A DNA stretch of 64,000 nt from Candidatus Pantoea bituminis (GTDB taxonomy: Bacteria; Pseudomonadota; Gammaproteobacteria; Enterobacterales; Enterobacteriaceae): the NCBI RefSeq assembly GCF_018842675.1, contig NZ_JAGTWO010000004.1:2666001-2730000 (forward strand). Reading direction: 5' to 3'. Both the position numbers and the translations under genes were made by a program. The notes beneath the pieces were generated by a model, which saw only the letters and a program-made list of their open reading frames with translations, searched no databases and was not told the DNA's origin. This document shows positions 29,630 through 38,944 of the stretch, piece by piece (position 1 is the stretch's first letter; every line of letters begins with the position of its first letter).

Positions 29630-30382
29630 ATGACAATTAAAAACGTAATCTGTGATATCGACGGCGTGCTGATGCACGACAATACCGCTGTGCCCGGCGC
29701 TAAAGAGTTTTTACAACGCATCGTGCAAAAAGAGATGCCGCTGGTGGTACTCACCAATTATCCCTCACAAACCGGTCAGGATTTGGCTAACCGCTTTGCC
29801 TCGGCAGGTATTGATGTACCGGATTCGGTTTTTTATACCTCAGCAATGGCCACTGCAGATTTCTTGCGTCGTCAGGAAGGCAAAAAAGCCTACGTTATCG
29901 GTGAAGGTGCGTTGATTCATGAGCTTTATAAAGCGGGATTCACGATCACTGACGTCAATCCCGATTTTGTTATCGTGGGTGAAACCCGTTCGTTCAACTG
30001 GGATATGATGCATAAAGCCGCTTTTTTTGTTGCCAGTGGCGCACGCTTTATTGCAACCAATCCAGATACGCATGCACGAGGATTTGTCCCGGCCTGTGGC
30101 GCGCTTTGCGCAGGCATTGAGAAGATTTCTGGCCGCCGCCCTTTCTACGTGGGTAAGCCAAGCCCCTATATCATGCGTGCTGCACTTAATAAAATGCAGG
30201 CTCACTCCGAAGAGACGGTGATTGTCGGAGATAATTTGCGTACCGATATTCTGGCAGGCTTTCAGGCGGGACTTGAAACGATACTGGTGCTTTCTGGTGT
30301 TTCAACCTTGAGTGATATTGATGCCATGCCTTTCCGTCCAGACTGGATTTATCCTTCTGTGGCCGATATCGACCTGTTCTGA
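29630..30382 (+). CDS. nagD: UMP/ribonucleotide monophosphatase NagD (UmpH)
   Basis: HAD-superfamily type IIA phosphatase that acts on UMP and other nucleoside monophosphates. It is 250 residues, the E. coli length. Motif I CDIDGVLMHDN, motif II VLTNYPSQTGQDL, motif III Lys in VGKPSPYIM, and motif IV GDNLRTDILAG are all intact. Last gene of nagBACD, with hairpins just downstream. Confidence 0.97.
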   Translation: MTIKNVICDIDGVLMHDNTAVPGAKEFLQRIVQKEMPLVVLTNYPSQTGQDLANRFASAGIDVPDSVFYTSAMATADFLRRQEGKKAYVIGEGALIHELYKAGFTITDVNPDFVIVGETRSFNWDMMHKAAFFVASGARFIATNPDTHARGFVPACGALCAGIEKISGRRPFYVGKPSPYIMRAALNKMQAHSEETVIVGDNLRTDILAGFQAGLETILVLSGVSTLSDIDAMPFRPDWIYPSVADIDLF

Positions 30383-30389
30383 TTCATTC

Positions 30390-30427
30390 TTCTTATGACG
30401 CAGCGATAAGAATGTGCGGTGCGTCAT
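30390..30427 (+). terminator. Overlapping alternative hairpins after nagD
   Basis: Two inverted repeats share bases: TTCTTAT / ATAAGAA (30390-30396 with 30406-30412) and ATGACGCA / TGCGTCAT (30395-30402 with 30420-30427). They cannot form together. The second is followed by CTTTTCTT and is the likely nagBACD terminator. The overlap looks like a weak terminator/antiterminator pair but could be chance. Confidence 0.5.
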
Positions 30428-30491
30428 CTTTTCTTGCTGAAAACCGCCACACCCGTGATTAAATAACGACCAATTACGTTATTTAATTATC

Positions 30492-30620
30492 GATTCATCA
30501 ATTAAATGGTGATTTTATTGATGAATCATCAAATATATCGCATTACCAACAATCTTTTTATCAGTAAATCATGATTCCTCTTGCATTGGATGCATGAAAT
30601 AGCGCATTTTCTTATGCATC
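30492..30620. promoter_or_regulatory. Inverted repeats upstream of asnB
   Basis: In the AT-rich 304-base nagD-asnB gap, GATTCATCAAT (30492-30502) and ATTGATGAATC (30517-30527) form a perfect 11-bp inverted repeat with centres 25 bases apart. A second pair, GATGCAT (30589-30595) and ATGCATC (30614-30620), also has centres 25 bases apart. Equal spacing, about two helical turns, suggests dimer binding sites controlling asnB. The regulator is unknown. Confidence 0.45.
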
Positions 30621-30686
30621 AGGCAGCGACAGGCTGCTGCAAACACAAAAGATAACATCGCCGTTAGGTAAGCTCAGGAGTCAGTT

Positions 30687-32353
30687 ATGTGTTCAATTTT
30701 TGGTGTGCTGGATCTTAAAACCGATCCTGTTGAGCTGCGCAAAAAGCGCTGGAATGTTCACGTTTAATGCGTCATCGCGGACCAGATTGGTCAGGTGTCT
30801 ATGCGGATGACCACGCGATTCTTTCGCATGAACGCCTCTCAATTGTCGACGTCAATAACGGCGCACAGCCGCTGTATAACGCCGACCACACTCACGTGCT
30901 GGCTGTTAACGGTGAAATCTATAACCATCAGGCGCTGCGTGCAGAATTAAGCGATCGCTATCAGTTCCAGACCGGGTCTGACTGTGAAGTGATCCTGGCG
31001 CTTTATCAGGAAAAAGGCGTCGACTTCCTGGATGATTTGGAAGGCATGTTCGCATTCATCCTGTATGACAGCGTTAAAAACACCTACCTGATTGGCCGCG
31101 ATCACATCGGTATCATTCCGCTGTATATGGGTAATGATGAGCACGGCAACCTGTATGTCGCGTCTGAAATGAAAGCGCTGGTGCCGGTTTGTCGCTCTAT
31201 CAAAGAATTCCCGCCGGGAAGCTATCTTTCCAGCACTGACGGAGAAATCCGCCGTTACTGGCAGCGTGACTGGATGGAATATAAAAACGTTGAGCATAAC
31301 GAAACCGATGCTGCGGGCCTGAAACACGCACTGGAAGAGTCAGTGAAAAGCCATTTGATGTCTGACGTTCCTTACGGCGTGTTGCTTTCTGGTGGCCTCG
31401 ACTCTTCCATTATTTCTGCAGTGACCAAACGTTATGCAGCAAAACGTGTTGAAGATCAGGATAAGAGCGATGCGTGGTGGCCACAGCTGCACTCTTTTGC
31501 CGTGGGTCTTGAAGGTTCACCGGATCTGAAAGCAGCGAAAGCTGTGGCCGAACATCTGGGTACCGTGCACCATGAAATTCATTTCACCGTGCAGGAAGGT
31601 TTGGATGCTATCCGCGATGTGATTTACCACATTGAAACTTACGATGTCACCACTATCCGCGCGTCTACGCCGATGTATCTGATGTCACGTAAGATCAAAG
31701 CGATGGGCATTAAAATGGTGCTGTCGGGTGAAGGTGCGGATGAAGTCTTTGGCGGTTATCTCTACTTCCATAAAGCGCCGAACGCGAAAGAGTTCCATGA
31801 AGAGAACGTCCGCAAATTGCTGGCACTGCATATGTTCGACTGCGCACGTGCTAACAAAGCCATGTCTGCATGGGGCGTGGAAGCGCGTGTCCCCTTCCTG
31901 GATAAGAAATTCCTTGATGTCGCCATGCGCATCAACCCGAAAGATAAGCTGTGTGGCAGCAACGGTAAGATGGAAAAACACATTTTGCGTGAATGCTTCT
32001 CTTCTTACTTGCCGGAAAGCGTGGCGTGGCGCCAGAAAGAGCAGTTCTCAGATGGCGTGGGCTACAGCTGGATTGACAGTTTGAAAGAAGTTGCTGCGAA
32101 GCAAATCAGCGATCAGCAGCTGGCGACGGCGCACTTCCGTTTCCCTTATAACACGCCAAACTCTAAAGAAGCCTATCTCTATCGTGAAATCTTCGAAGAG
32201 CTGTTCCCGCTGCCAAGCGCTGCTGAATGTGTACCAGGCGGACCTTCTGTAGCCTGCTCTTCTGCAAAAGCGATTGAGTGGGATGAAGCGTTTAAATCAA
32301 TGGACGATCCTTCAGGTCGTGCGGTTGGTGTGCATCAATCTGCTTATAAATAA
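30687..32353 (+). CDS. asnB: Asparagine synthetase B, glutamine-hydrolysing (frameshifted near start)
   Basis: Makes asparagine from aspartate using glutamine or ammonia and ATP. The ATG at 30687 is preceded by CAGGAG and begins MCSIFGVLDLKTD; Cys2 is the glutaminase nucleophile. The frame breaks at A5, 30741-30745. One more A gives ELRKKALECSRLMRHRGPDW and about 555 residues (E. coli 554). The synthetase domain has the PP-loop VLLSGGLDSSIISAV and VLSGEGADEVFGGYLYF. Probably a sequencing loss. A caller starting at 30767 would wrongly drop the glutaminase N-terminus. Confidence 0.94.
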
Positions 32354-32370
32354 GCAAGATAATTGATTTG

Positions 32371-32399
32371 AAAATGGGCCCTTTGTGGCCCATTTTTTT
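32371..32399 (+). terminator. asnB terminator
   Basis: AAAATGGGCC / GGCCCATTTTTTT with loop CTTTGT directly after asnB. Confidence 0.92.
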
Positions 32400-32501
32400 G
32401 CCATTCGCCTTGTAAATACTGAATAATTGCCGAATAAACCATCAGCCTGGTTATAAGCCAAACAAACAGGCGCTTTAAGGTAAAAAACGACAAAAAAATT
32501 G

Positions 32502-32530
32502 TTGACGCTGTCTGGTCAACTCCGCATAAT
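32502..32530 (+). promoter_or_regulatory. Promoter of the Met-Leu-Gln tRNA operon
   Basis: A -35 TTGACG (32502-32507) and -10 CATAAT (32525-32530) are separated by 17 bases. A GC-rich discriminator (GCGCCCCGC) follows, typical of stringently controlled stable-RNA promoters. The first tRNA begins 40 bases downstream. Confidence 0.85.
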
Positions 32531-32569
32531 GCGCCCCGCAACGCCGATGAAGGTTGCGCGAAAAAAGAT

Positions 32570-32646
32570 GGCTACGTAGCTCAGCTGGTTAGAGCACAGC
32601 ACTCATAATGCTGGGGTCACAGGTTCGATTCCCGTCGTAGCCACCA
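32570..32646 (+). tRNA. metT: tRNA-Met (CAT), elongator
   Basis: 77-base tRNA with encoded CCA, anticodon CAT in CACTCATAATG. The sequence and position correspond to elongator metT, first gene of the E. coli metT operon. Identical to the copy at 32985-33061. Confidence 0.97.
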
Positions 32647-32654
32647 TCTTTTTT

Positions 32655-32739
32655 GCGGGAGTGGCGAAATTGGTAGACGCACCAGATTTAGGTTCTGGCG
32701 CCGCAAGGTGTGCGAGTTCAAGTCTCGCCTCCCGCACCA
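32655..32739 (+). tRNA. leuW: tRNA-Leu (TAG)
   Basis: 85-base class II tRNA with long variable arm and encoded CCA. The anticodon loop GATTTAGGT gives TAG. Corresponds to leuW. Confidence 0.96.
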
Positions 32740-32762
32740 TTTCATGATTCGGCAAGCGTGGA

Positions 32763-32837
32763 TGGGGTATCGCCAAGCGGTAAGGCACCGGCTTTTGATG
32801 CCGGCATTCCCTGGTTCGAATCCAGGTACCCCAGCCA
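32763..32837 (+). tRNA. glnU: tRNA-Gln (TTG)
   Basis: 75-base tRNA with CCA, anticodon TTG. It differs from the next tRNA-Gln (TTG) by compensatory pairs in the acceptor stem (TGGGGTA / TACCCCA here) and anticodon stem, so both copies keep full pairing. Confidence 0.97.
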
Positions 32838-32872
32838 ATTTTCGAAGTTTCTCGTGGTTGCGAGTCGACGAA

Positions 32873-32947
32873 TGGGATATCGCCAAGCGGTAAGGCACCG
32901 GTTTTTGATACCGGCATTCCCTGGTTCGAATCCAGGTATCCCAGCCA
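32873..32947 (+). tRNA. glnW: tRNA-Gln (TTG)
   Basis: 75-base tRNA with CCA, anticodon TTG, acceptor stem TGGGATA / TATCCCA. Second TTG copy of the operon. Confidence 0.97.
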
Positions 32948-32984
32948 TCTTCGAAAAAGCAAAGCAATAAACGCAATAAAATTA

Positions 32985-33061
32985 GGCTACGTAGCTCAGC
33001 TGGTTAGAGCACAGCACTCATAATGCTGGGGTCACAGGTTCGATTCCCGTCGTAGCCACCA
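32985..33061 (+). tRNA. metU: tRNA-Met (CAT), elongator
   Basis: 77 bases including CCA, identical in sequence to the tRNA at 32570-32646. Its order between the two pairs of Gln tRNAs matches E. coli metU. Confidence 0.97.
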
Positions 33062-33067
33062 TTTTAT

Positions 33068-33142
33068 TGGGGTGTCGCCAAGCGGTAAGGCACTGGTTTC
33101 TGATACCAGCATTCCGGGGTTCGAATCCCTGCACCCCAGCCA
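33068..33142 (+). tRNA. glnV: tRNA-Gln (CTG)
   Basis: 75 bases with CCA, anticodon CTG in GTTTCTGATAC. Identical to the following copy. In E. coli, amber suppressors arise at this locus (supE). Confidence 0.97.
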
Positions 33143-33168
33143 TATAAAGACAATTTGATTCCCATAAT

Positions 33169-33243
33169 TGGGGTGTCGCCAAGCGGTAAGGCACTGGTTT
33201 CTGATACCAGCATTCCGGGGTTCGAATCCCTGCACCCCAGCCA
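33169..33243 (+). tRNA. glnX: tRNA-Gln (CTG)
   Basis: 75 bases with CCA, anticodon CTG, identical to glnV 26 bases upstream. Last tRNA of the operon, followed by a terminator. Confidence 0.97.
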
Positions 33244-33251
33244 AATTGCAT

Positions 33252-33280
33252 AATAAAGCCCGCTTTTGCGGGCTTTATTG
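33252..33280 (+). terminator. tRNA operon terminator
   Basis: AATAAAGCCCGC / GCGGGCTTTATT with loop TTTT, followed by GTTT, nine bases after glnX. Confidence 0.9.
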
Positions 33281-33352
33281 TTTCTGTCTGTTGCAGTTCA
33301 CCTTTCAATAGCCCCGCGCACACTTACCGCACAGCATCGACATATCAAAAAA

Positions 33353-33410
33353 CGCCTCTACACCCTGAACATTAAAATTCAGAAGTGTAATGTTCGTATA
33401 TCCAGAGGCG
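33353..33410. other. Two-tier hairpin between the tRNA operon and ubiF
   Basis: An outer stem CGCCTCT / AGAGGCG (33353-33359 with 33404-33410) encloses an inner stem GAACATTA / TAATGTTC (33367-33374 with 33388-33395). The internal loops are 7 and 8 bases, almost symmetrical, and the end loop is 13 bases. It has no T tract and lies downstream of both glnX and the convergent ubiF. It may be a 3' structure, a small RNA fold or a repeat element. Confidence 0.5.
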
Positions 33411-33465
33411 CCAGATTTCAACGCGTTTCATCCTCTACGCAGATCCACCCATTATTTCGTTGTCA

Positions 33466-34638
33466 TTACAGCCCTAATGCATAACGCAGCGCCTGACGTT
33501 TTAACACGCCAGAATGCTCTGCAGCGATCAACCCAAGGTTACGTATAAATTTAAGCGGTGGCAGGTGATTGCTAAAGGCGAAATAGAACAGATCCATGCC
33601 GCTTTGCATCAACAAATTATCGTTGCGTCGTTGTCGTTGATAACGTAACAGCACACGTTCAGAGGCCCAATCTTCTGCCTGACTGCGCGATTCGCTCAAC
33701 ACATCAATTAAGGCGTCAATATCGCGATAACCAAGGTTTACGCCCTGTCCTGCTAGCGGATTAATGGTATGTGCTGCATCACCTACCAACGCTAACCCCG
33801 GTAGAACATAGCGAGAAGCATGACGGCGTACCAGCGGAAAACCGCCTGCAGCGTGCGCTTTAAAGCGGCCTAAACGCGCAGGGAAATGGGCAGCAATCTC
33901 TTTTTCTAGCTGTGGCAGTGCCATCGTCTGTAATTGACGAATGCGCGTTGGCGAGTCATACCAAACCAGCGAAGCATGATTACCATAGAGCGGCAAAAAA
34001 GCACGTGGGCCTTGTGGAGTAAAGTGCTGCCATGTTGTATCGCCTGCTGGGTGTTCACAAGTTACACCAATCAATAAACATGACTGCGCATAACTCCAGC
34101 CATGAATACCAATGCCCGACATCTGCCGCACCTGCGAATTGGCACCATCTGCGCCCACCACCAAACGCGCATGCAAAGTTTGGCTATTATCGAGATTCAG
34201 CCGCCAGCCACCATTTTCTTCTTGTAGATGTTCTAACGTTGCCGGTGAGATCAGCGTAACCTCCAGCTGCTGCATCCGCTCCCATAAAGCCCGCTGCAAA
34301 ACACCGTTTTCCACCATAAAACCTAATTCTGGCAATCCCAGCGACACCGCATCAAAATTGACCTGCGCGGTTTGCCATTCCCAGGTTTCTAACTTGCGAT
34401 ACGGCGCACAGCGCATGGCCTCAATACGTGACCAGACATCAAGCTGCTTTAGCATGGCTACAGAAGAAGAACCAATAGCAGAAATACGAATATCAGGCTC
34501 GCTGTCAGCCACAAACGGTGCCGGCTCCGCGCGCTCAATCACTGCTACGCGAAATTTTTCCAGCGCCAATCCGCAAGCCAGTGCTGCTCCGACCATGCCA
34601 CCGCCGACCACCACGACATCAAACTGATTATCCTGCAT
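33466..34638 (-). CDS. ubiF: 3-demethoxyubiquinol 3-hydroxylase (flavin monooxygenase)
   Basis: Ubiquinone-biosynthesis C6 hydroxylase of the UbiH/UbiF/VisC family. It is 390 residues (E. coli 391). Seen are the N-terminal FAD fold [18 protein letters not shown], the family Asp-Gly motif [14 protein letters not shown] (~170), and the second FAD motif [20 protein letters not shown] (~285). The C-terminus [12 protein letters not shown] matches E. coli. Separate transcription unit, divergent from miaB. Confidence 0.96.
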   Translation of the reverse strand: MQDNQFDVVVVGGGMVGAALACGLALEKFRVAVIERAEPAPFVADSEPDIRISAIGSSSVAMLKQLDVWSRIEAMRCAPYRKLETWEWQTAQVNFDAVSLGLPELGFMVENGVLQRALWERMQQLEVTLISPATLEHLQEENGGWRLNLDNSQTLHARLVVGADGANSQVRQMSGIGIHGWSYAQSCLLIGVTCEHPAGDTTWQHFTPQGPRAFLPLYGNHASLVWYDSPTRIRQLQTMALPQLEKEIAAHFPARLGRFKAHAAGGFPLVRRHASRYVLPGLALVGDAAHTINPLAGQGVNLGYRDIDALIDVLSESRSQAEDWASERVLLRYQRQRRNDNLLMQSGMDLFYFAFSNHLPPLKFIRNLGLIAAEHSGVLKRQALRYALGL

Positions 34639-34813
34639 TGCTCATATCCTTTTACTTTTCTCCGCCAGCTTCAGCAGCGAGCGGGACCGATTAAGCAAAG
34701 TGTACCGGAAAAAATCCGGCACGATCAGAAAAGCCCTTAGGCTGGTCACAACAGCATCAAAGCATTACAATACGCGCCCTGCACTTCACTGCTCTGAATC
34801 AATGGCTAGTTCG

Positions 34814-36238
34814 ATGACAAAAAAACTGCATATCAAAACCTGGGGATGTCAGATGAATGAGTACGATTCATCTAAGATGTCTGACCTGCTGAACAGTACG
34901 CATGGCTACACGCTGACTGAGGAAGCTGAAGAGGCGGATATCCTGCTGCTTAACACCTGCTCTATCCGAGAGAAAGCGCAGGAGAAGGTTTTCCACCAGT
35001 TGGGCCGCTGGAAAAAATTAAAAGAGCGCAACCCTGATTTGATCATCGGCGTCGGCGGTTGCGTAGCGTCGCAGGAAGGGGATCATATTCGCCAGCGTGC
35101 GCCTTGCGTGGATATCGTATTTGGTCCACAAACCCTGCATCGCCTGCCGGAAATGATTAACACCGTACGCGGAAGCAAAAGCCCGGTTGTTGATATCAGC
35201 TTTCCTGAAATTGAGAAATTTGATCGTCTGCCAGAACCGCGTGCAGAAGGCCCAACCGCCTTCGTTTCCATCATGGAAGGCTGCAATAAATATTGTACTT
35301 TCTGTGTGGTGCCTTATACCCGCGGCGAGGAAGTAAGCCGTCCGAGCGACGACATTTTGTTGGAAATTGCCCAACTGGCTGCGCAAGGTGTTCGCGAGGT
35401 CAACCTGCTGGGTCAAAATGTTAACGCCTATCGTGGCGCAGCCTTTGATGGTGATGTCTGCACTTTTGCAGAGTTATTGCGTCTGGTTGCTGCTATCGAC
35501 GGCATTGACCGTATTCGCTTCACCACCAGCCATCCCATCGAATTTACCGATGACATCATCGAGGTTTATCGCGATACACCGGAACTGGTGAGCTTCCTGC
35601 ATTTGCCGGTGCAAAGCGGTGCTGATCGTATTCTGACACTGATGAAACGTGCGCATACCGCACTGGAGTACAAAGCGATTATCCGTAAGCTGCGCGCGGC
35701 ACGCCCGGAGATTGAGATTAGCTCTGACTTTATCATCGGCTTCCCTGGCGAAACGCAGCAGGACTTCGAGCAGACCATGAAGCTGATTGGCGACATCAAC
35801 TTCGACATGAGCTATAGCTTTATTTATTCTGCACGTCCCGGCACGCCAGCAGCGGACTTGCCCGATGACGTCAGCGAAGAAGAGAAAAAGCAGCGTCTGT
35901 GGATTCTGCAAGATCGTATTAACCAGCAGGCACTGGCCATTAGCCGCCGTATGCTGGGCAGCGTGCAACGCATTCTGGTTGAAGGCATCTCGCGTAAGAA
36001 CGTGATGGAACTGACGGGACGCACTGAAAACAACCGCGTGGTTAACTTCGAATGCTCGCCAGAGATGATAGGCAAATTTGTCGATGTCGAGATTGTCGAC
36101 GTCTATACCAATTCGCTGCGTGGCAAACTGGTCCGCACTGAGGATGAGATGGGTCTACGCGTTGTTGAAAGCCCGGCGTCGGTCATTGCGCGTACGCGTA
36201 AAGAGAACGAAATCGGCGTAGGTACTTTCCAGCCTTGA
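34814..36238 (+). CDS. miaB: tRNA-2-methylthio-N6-dimethylallyladenosine synthase
   Basis: Radical-SAM methylthiotransferase modifying A37 of tRNAs reading UNN codons. The start at 34814 ([20 protein letters not shown]) gives 474 residues, the E. coli length. The longer frame upstream is not conserved. The N-terminal UPF0004 domain supplies three Cys for the second cluster ([27 protein letters not shown]), the radical-SAM motif is [15 protein letters not shown], and a C-terminal TRAM domain ends the protein. Confidence 0.97.
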   Translation: MTKKLHIKTWGCQMNEYDSSKMSDLLNSTHGYTLTEEAEEADILLLNTCSIREKAQEKVFHQLGRWKKLKERNPDLIIGVGGCVASQEGDHIRQRAPCVDIVFGPQTLHRLPEMINTVRGSKSPVVDISFPEIEKFDRLPEPRAEGPTAFVSIMEGCNKYCTFCVVPYTRGEEVSRPSDDILLEIAQLAAQGVREVNLLGQNVNAYRGAAFDGDVCTFAELLRLVAAIDGIDRIRFTTSHPIEFTDDIIEVYRDTPELVSFLHLPVQSGADRILTLMKRAHTALEYKAIIRKLRAARPEIEISSDFIIGFPGETQQDFEQTMKLIGDINFDMSYSFIYSARPGTPAADLPDDVSEEEKKQRLWILQDRINQQALAISRRMLGSVQRILVEGISRKNVMELTGRTENNRVVNFECSPEMIGKFVDVEIVDVYTNSLRGKLVRTEDEMGLRVVESPASVIARTRKENEIGVGTFQP

Positions 36239-36253
36239 TCCCTGCTTTACTTT

Positions 36254-36278
36254 GCGGCAGCGCGCGCAGTGCTGCCGC
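36254..36278 (+). other. Hairpin between miaB and ybeZ
   Basis: Perfect 8-bp stem GCGGCAGC / GCTGCCGC with a 9-base loop, 16 bases after miaB. No T tract follows, so it is at best a weak terminator. The remaining ~170 bases before ybeZ probably carry its promoter; I cannot assign one with confidence. Confidence 0.45.
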
Positions 36279-36447
36279 CAAATTCAGTTTGTTGCACTTG
36301 GTTTCTGAAAGAGCCGCCCAAATATCTTTTCTGAAGCTTGCGTCCAGGCTTTACGACATAAATAATTTCGTTATGGTGCATTCGTTTAAGCCAAACGGTG
36401 CGTCAAACACCCATTTCAACTGGCCCTCAGTGACCCAAAGGATTCGT

Positions 36448-37509
36448 TTGAATATCGAAACTCGTGAAATCGCCCTTGAACCGGCCGATAACCGCCGTCT
36501 GATGAGCCTGTGTGGTCCATTTGATGACAATATTAAACAACTGGAACGTCGTTTGGGCATCGAAATCAATCGCCGTGACAATGCCTTCAAGTTAGTTGGA
36601 CGCGCGCTGTGCGTGAACGCGGCGGCAGATATCCTTAAAACGCTCTACGTTGACACGGCCCCCGTTCGCGGTGATATCCCCGATATCGAGCCAGAAAAAA
36701 TTCACCTGGCGATCAAAGAGAGTCGTGTACTGGAACAAACCGCAGAAAGCGTGCCTGATTTTGGCAAAGCGGTGAACATCAAAACGAAACGTGGCGTCAT
36801 TAAGCCGCGTACGCCTAATCAGGCGCAGTACATCGCGAATATCCTCGACCATGACATCACCTTCGGTGTCGGCCCGGCGGGTACCGGTAAAACCTATCTG
36901 GCGGTGGCTGCGGCAGTTGACGCGCTGGAGCGTCAGGAAATCCGTCGTATTCTGCTGACGCGCCCCGCCGTGGAAGCGGGTGAAAAACTGGGTTTCCTGC
37001 CAGGCGATCTCAGCCAGAAAGTTGATCCTTACCTGCGCCCTCTTTATGACGCGCTGTTTGAGATGCTGGGCTTTGAACGCGTTGAAAAGCTGATGGAGCG
37101 CAACGTTATCGAAGTCGCGCCGCTGGCTTACATGCGTGGCCGTACGCTCAATGATGCGTTCATCATCCTGGATGAGAGCCAGAACACCACCATCGAACAG
37201 ATGAAAATGTTCCTGACGCGTATCGGCTTTAATTCAAAAGCGGTGATTACCGGCGACGTCACGCAGATAGACTTGCCGCGTCACACCAAATCTGGCCTGC
37301 GCCACGCAATTGAGGTGCTTTCAGAAGTGGAAGAGATCAGTTTCAACTTCTTCCATAGCGAAGACGTTGTCCGTCATCCCGTGGTCGCACGCATCGTTGT
37401 CGCCTATGAAGCCTGGGAAGAAGCCGATCAAAAACGTCGCGATCAACAGGCTGAAGAGCGTAAACGTGAAGCGCTGGCGGCGCATGTTGCCGCGCAGGAG
37501 AGCAAATGA
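36448..37509 (+). CDS. ybeZ: PhoH-family ATPase YbeZ
   Basis: PhoH-like NTPase that works with YbeY in ribosome quality control and heat-shock survival in E. coli. I chose TTG at 36448, with AAGGA at 36437-36441, because the homologous protein begins NI[DE]TREI. This gives 353 residues (E. coli 346). Walker A is [13 protein letters not shown], the Walker B-like motif is [12 protein letters not shown], and [13 protein letters not shown] follows. The Lys/Arg/Glu/Gln-rich tail is slightly longer than in E. coli. Overlaps ybeY by four bases. Confidence 0.94.
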   Translation: MNIETREIALEPADNRRLMSLCGPFDDNIKQLERRLGIEINRRDNAFKLVGRALCVNAAADILKTLYVDTAPVRGDIPDIEPEKIHLAIKESRVLEQTAESVPDFGKAVNIKTKRGVIKPRTPNQAQYIANILDHDITFGVGPAGTGKTYLAVAAAVDALERQEIRRILLTRPAVEAGEKLGFLPGDLSQKVDPYLRPLYDALFEMLGFERVEKLMERNVIEVAPLAYMRGRTLNDAFIILDESQNTTIEQMKMFLTRIGFNSKAVITGDVTQIDLPRHTKSGLRHAIEVLSEVEEISFNFFHSEDVVRHPVVARIVVAYEAWEEADQKRRDQQAEERKREALAAHVAAQESK

Positions 37510-37979
37510 GTTCGGTAATCCTTGATCTTCAACTCGCCTGCGAGCACACCACGGGCTTGCCGGAAGAAGCACAGTTCCAGCGTTGGCTGGAAGCGGCGGT
37601 TATGCCCTTTCAACCAGAAAGTGAAGTCACTATTCGTCTGGTTGATGAAGCAGAAAGTCATGAGCTTAATCTGACTTATCGCGGTAAAGATAAGCCGACC
37701 AATGTGCTGTCATTTCCGTTTGAAGCCCCACCTGGTATTGAATTGCCGCTGCTTGGCGATCTGATTATTTGTCGTCAGGTTGTCGAGCAAGAGGCTGCTG
37801 AACAAGGCAAAACTGTTGAAGCGCATTGGGCGCATATGGTGGTACACGGTACGCTGCATTTGTTGGGCTATGACCACATTGAAGACGAAGAAGCCGAAGA
37901 AATGGAAGGAATCGAGACCGAGATAATGCTTGCTCTTGGGTATCCCGATCCGTACATTTCGGAGAAAGAAGACGCTTGA
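37506..37979 (+). CDS. ybeY: Endoribonuclease YbeY
   Basis: Zinc-dependent single-strand RNase required for 16S rRNA 3' maturation and ribosome quality control. It is 157 residues (E. coli 155). The zinc motif HxxxHxxxxxH is in [15 protein letters not shown], and the conserved Arg region is [19 protein letters not shown]. Overlaps the ybeZ end (ATGA), indicating coupling. Confidence 0.97.
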   Translation: MSSVILDLQLACEHTTGLPEEAQFQRWLEAAVMPFQPESEVTIRLVDEAESHELNLTYRGKDKPTNVLSFPFEAPPGIELPLLGDLIICRQVVEQEAAEQGKTVEAHWAHMVVHGTLHLLGYDHIEDEEAEEMEGIETEIMLALGYPDPYISEKEDA

Positions 37980-38060
37980 GCCTTTGGTTCAGGTCATCCT
38001 GCTGTTAGCACTAACGCTGACAGTTTTATTTTCTTATCAGAGAGATCGACAAAAACCGCC

Positions 38061-38940
38061 ATGAGCGATGACCATTCTCAAAACAGCGATGCACCCAGTA
38101 GTAAAAGGGATTTTTTCCCTGTTGATCAACCAACTGTTTCACGGTGAACCAAAAAGCCGTGACGAACTGCTGGAGCTGATCCGCGATTCTAATCATAAAG
38201 ACCTGATCGATCAGGATACCCGCGACATGCTCGAAGGTGTATTGGACATTGCAGAACAGCGCGTGCGTGACATCATGATTCCACGCTCGCAAATGATCAC
38301 TCTCAAACGCAATCAGAACCTCGAAGAGTGCCTTGAGCTTATTATCGAATCCGCGCATTCGCGTTTTCCAGTAATCAGCGAAGACAAAGATCATGTCGAA
38401 GGCATCTTAATGGCAAAAGATTTGCTGCCATTTATGAGCAGTGAATCAGAACCGTTCAGCATGGAAAAAGTGCTGCGTCCTGCGGTTGTGGTGCCTGAGA
38501 GTAAGCGCGTTGACCGCATGCTGAAAGAATTTCGCTCGCAGCGTTATCACATGGCGATTGTCATCGATGAGTTTGGTGGTGTTTCAGGTTTAGTCACCAT
38601 TGAAGACATTCTTGAGTTGATCGTGGGTGAGATTGAAGACGAGTATGACGAAGAAGAAGATCGTGATATTCGCCAGCTAAACCGTCAAACCTTCACTGTG
38701 CGTGCATTGACGCCAATAGAAGATTTTAACGAGGTGTTTGCCACGCAGTTCAGCGATGATGAAGTCGACACCATCGGTGGACTGGTGATGCAGGGATTCG
38801 GCCACCTTCCCGCACGTGGGGAAAGTATTGACATTGATGGTTACCATTTCAAAGTCGCGATGGCTGACAGCCGCCGTATCATCCAGGTTCACGTAACAAT
38901 TCCGGAAAATTCGCCGCTACCTCACTTGGATGACGAATAA
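38061..38940 (+). CDS. ybeX: CBS-domain protein CorC/YbeX (frameshifted near start)
   Basis: CorC/HlyC-family protein with two CBS domains (~70-190) and a C-terminal transporter-associated domain. It is implicated in Mg/Co homeostasis and ribosome metabolism. The ATG at 38061 reads [14 protein letters not shown], matching E. coli MSDDNSHSSD. The frame then breaks at A4, 38103-38106. Restoring two A gives [17 protein letters not shown], gap-free with E. coli, and 293 residues (E. coli 292). An apparent start at 38068 is an artefact of the break. Confidence 0.92.
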
Positions 38941-38944
38941 GTTT

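Noticed and set aside
32603..33323. Several overlapping minus- and plus-strand ORFs of 60-119 codons with repeated LDSNQGM-like or GFEPGNAG-like peptides
   Set aside because: They are antisense or frame readings of the tandem tRNA genes. The repetition comes from repeated tRNA sequence, a well-known source of false proteins.
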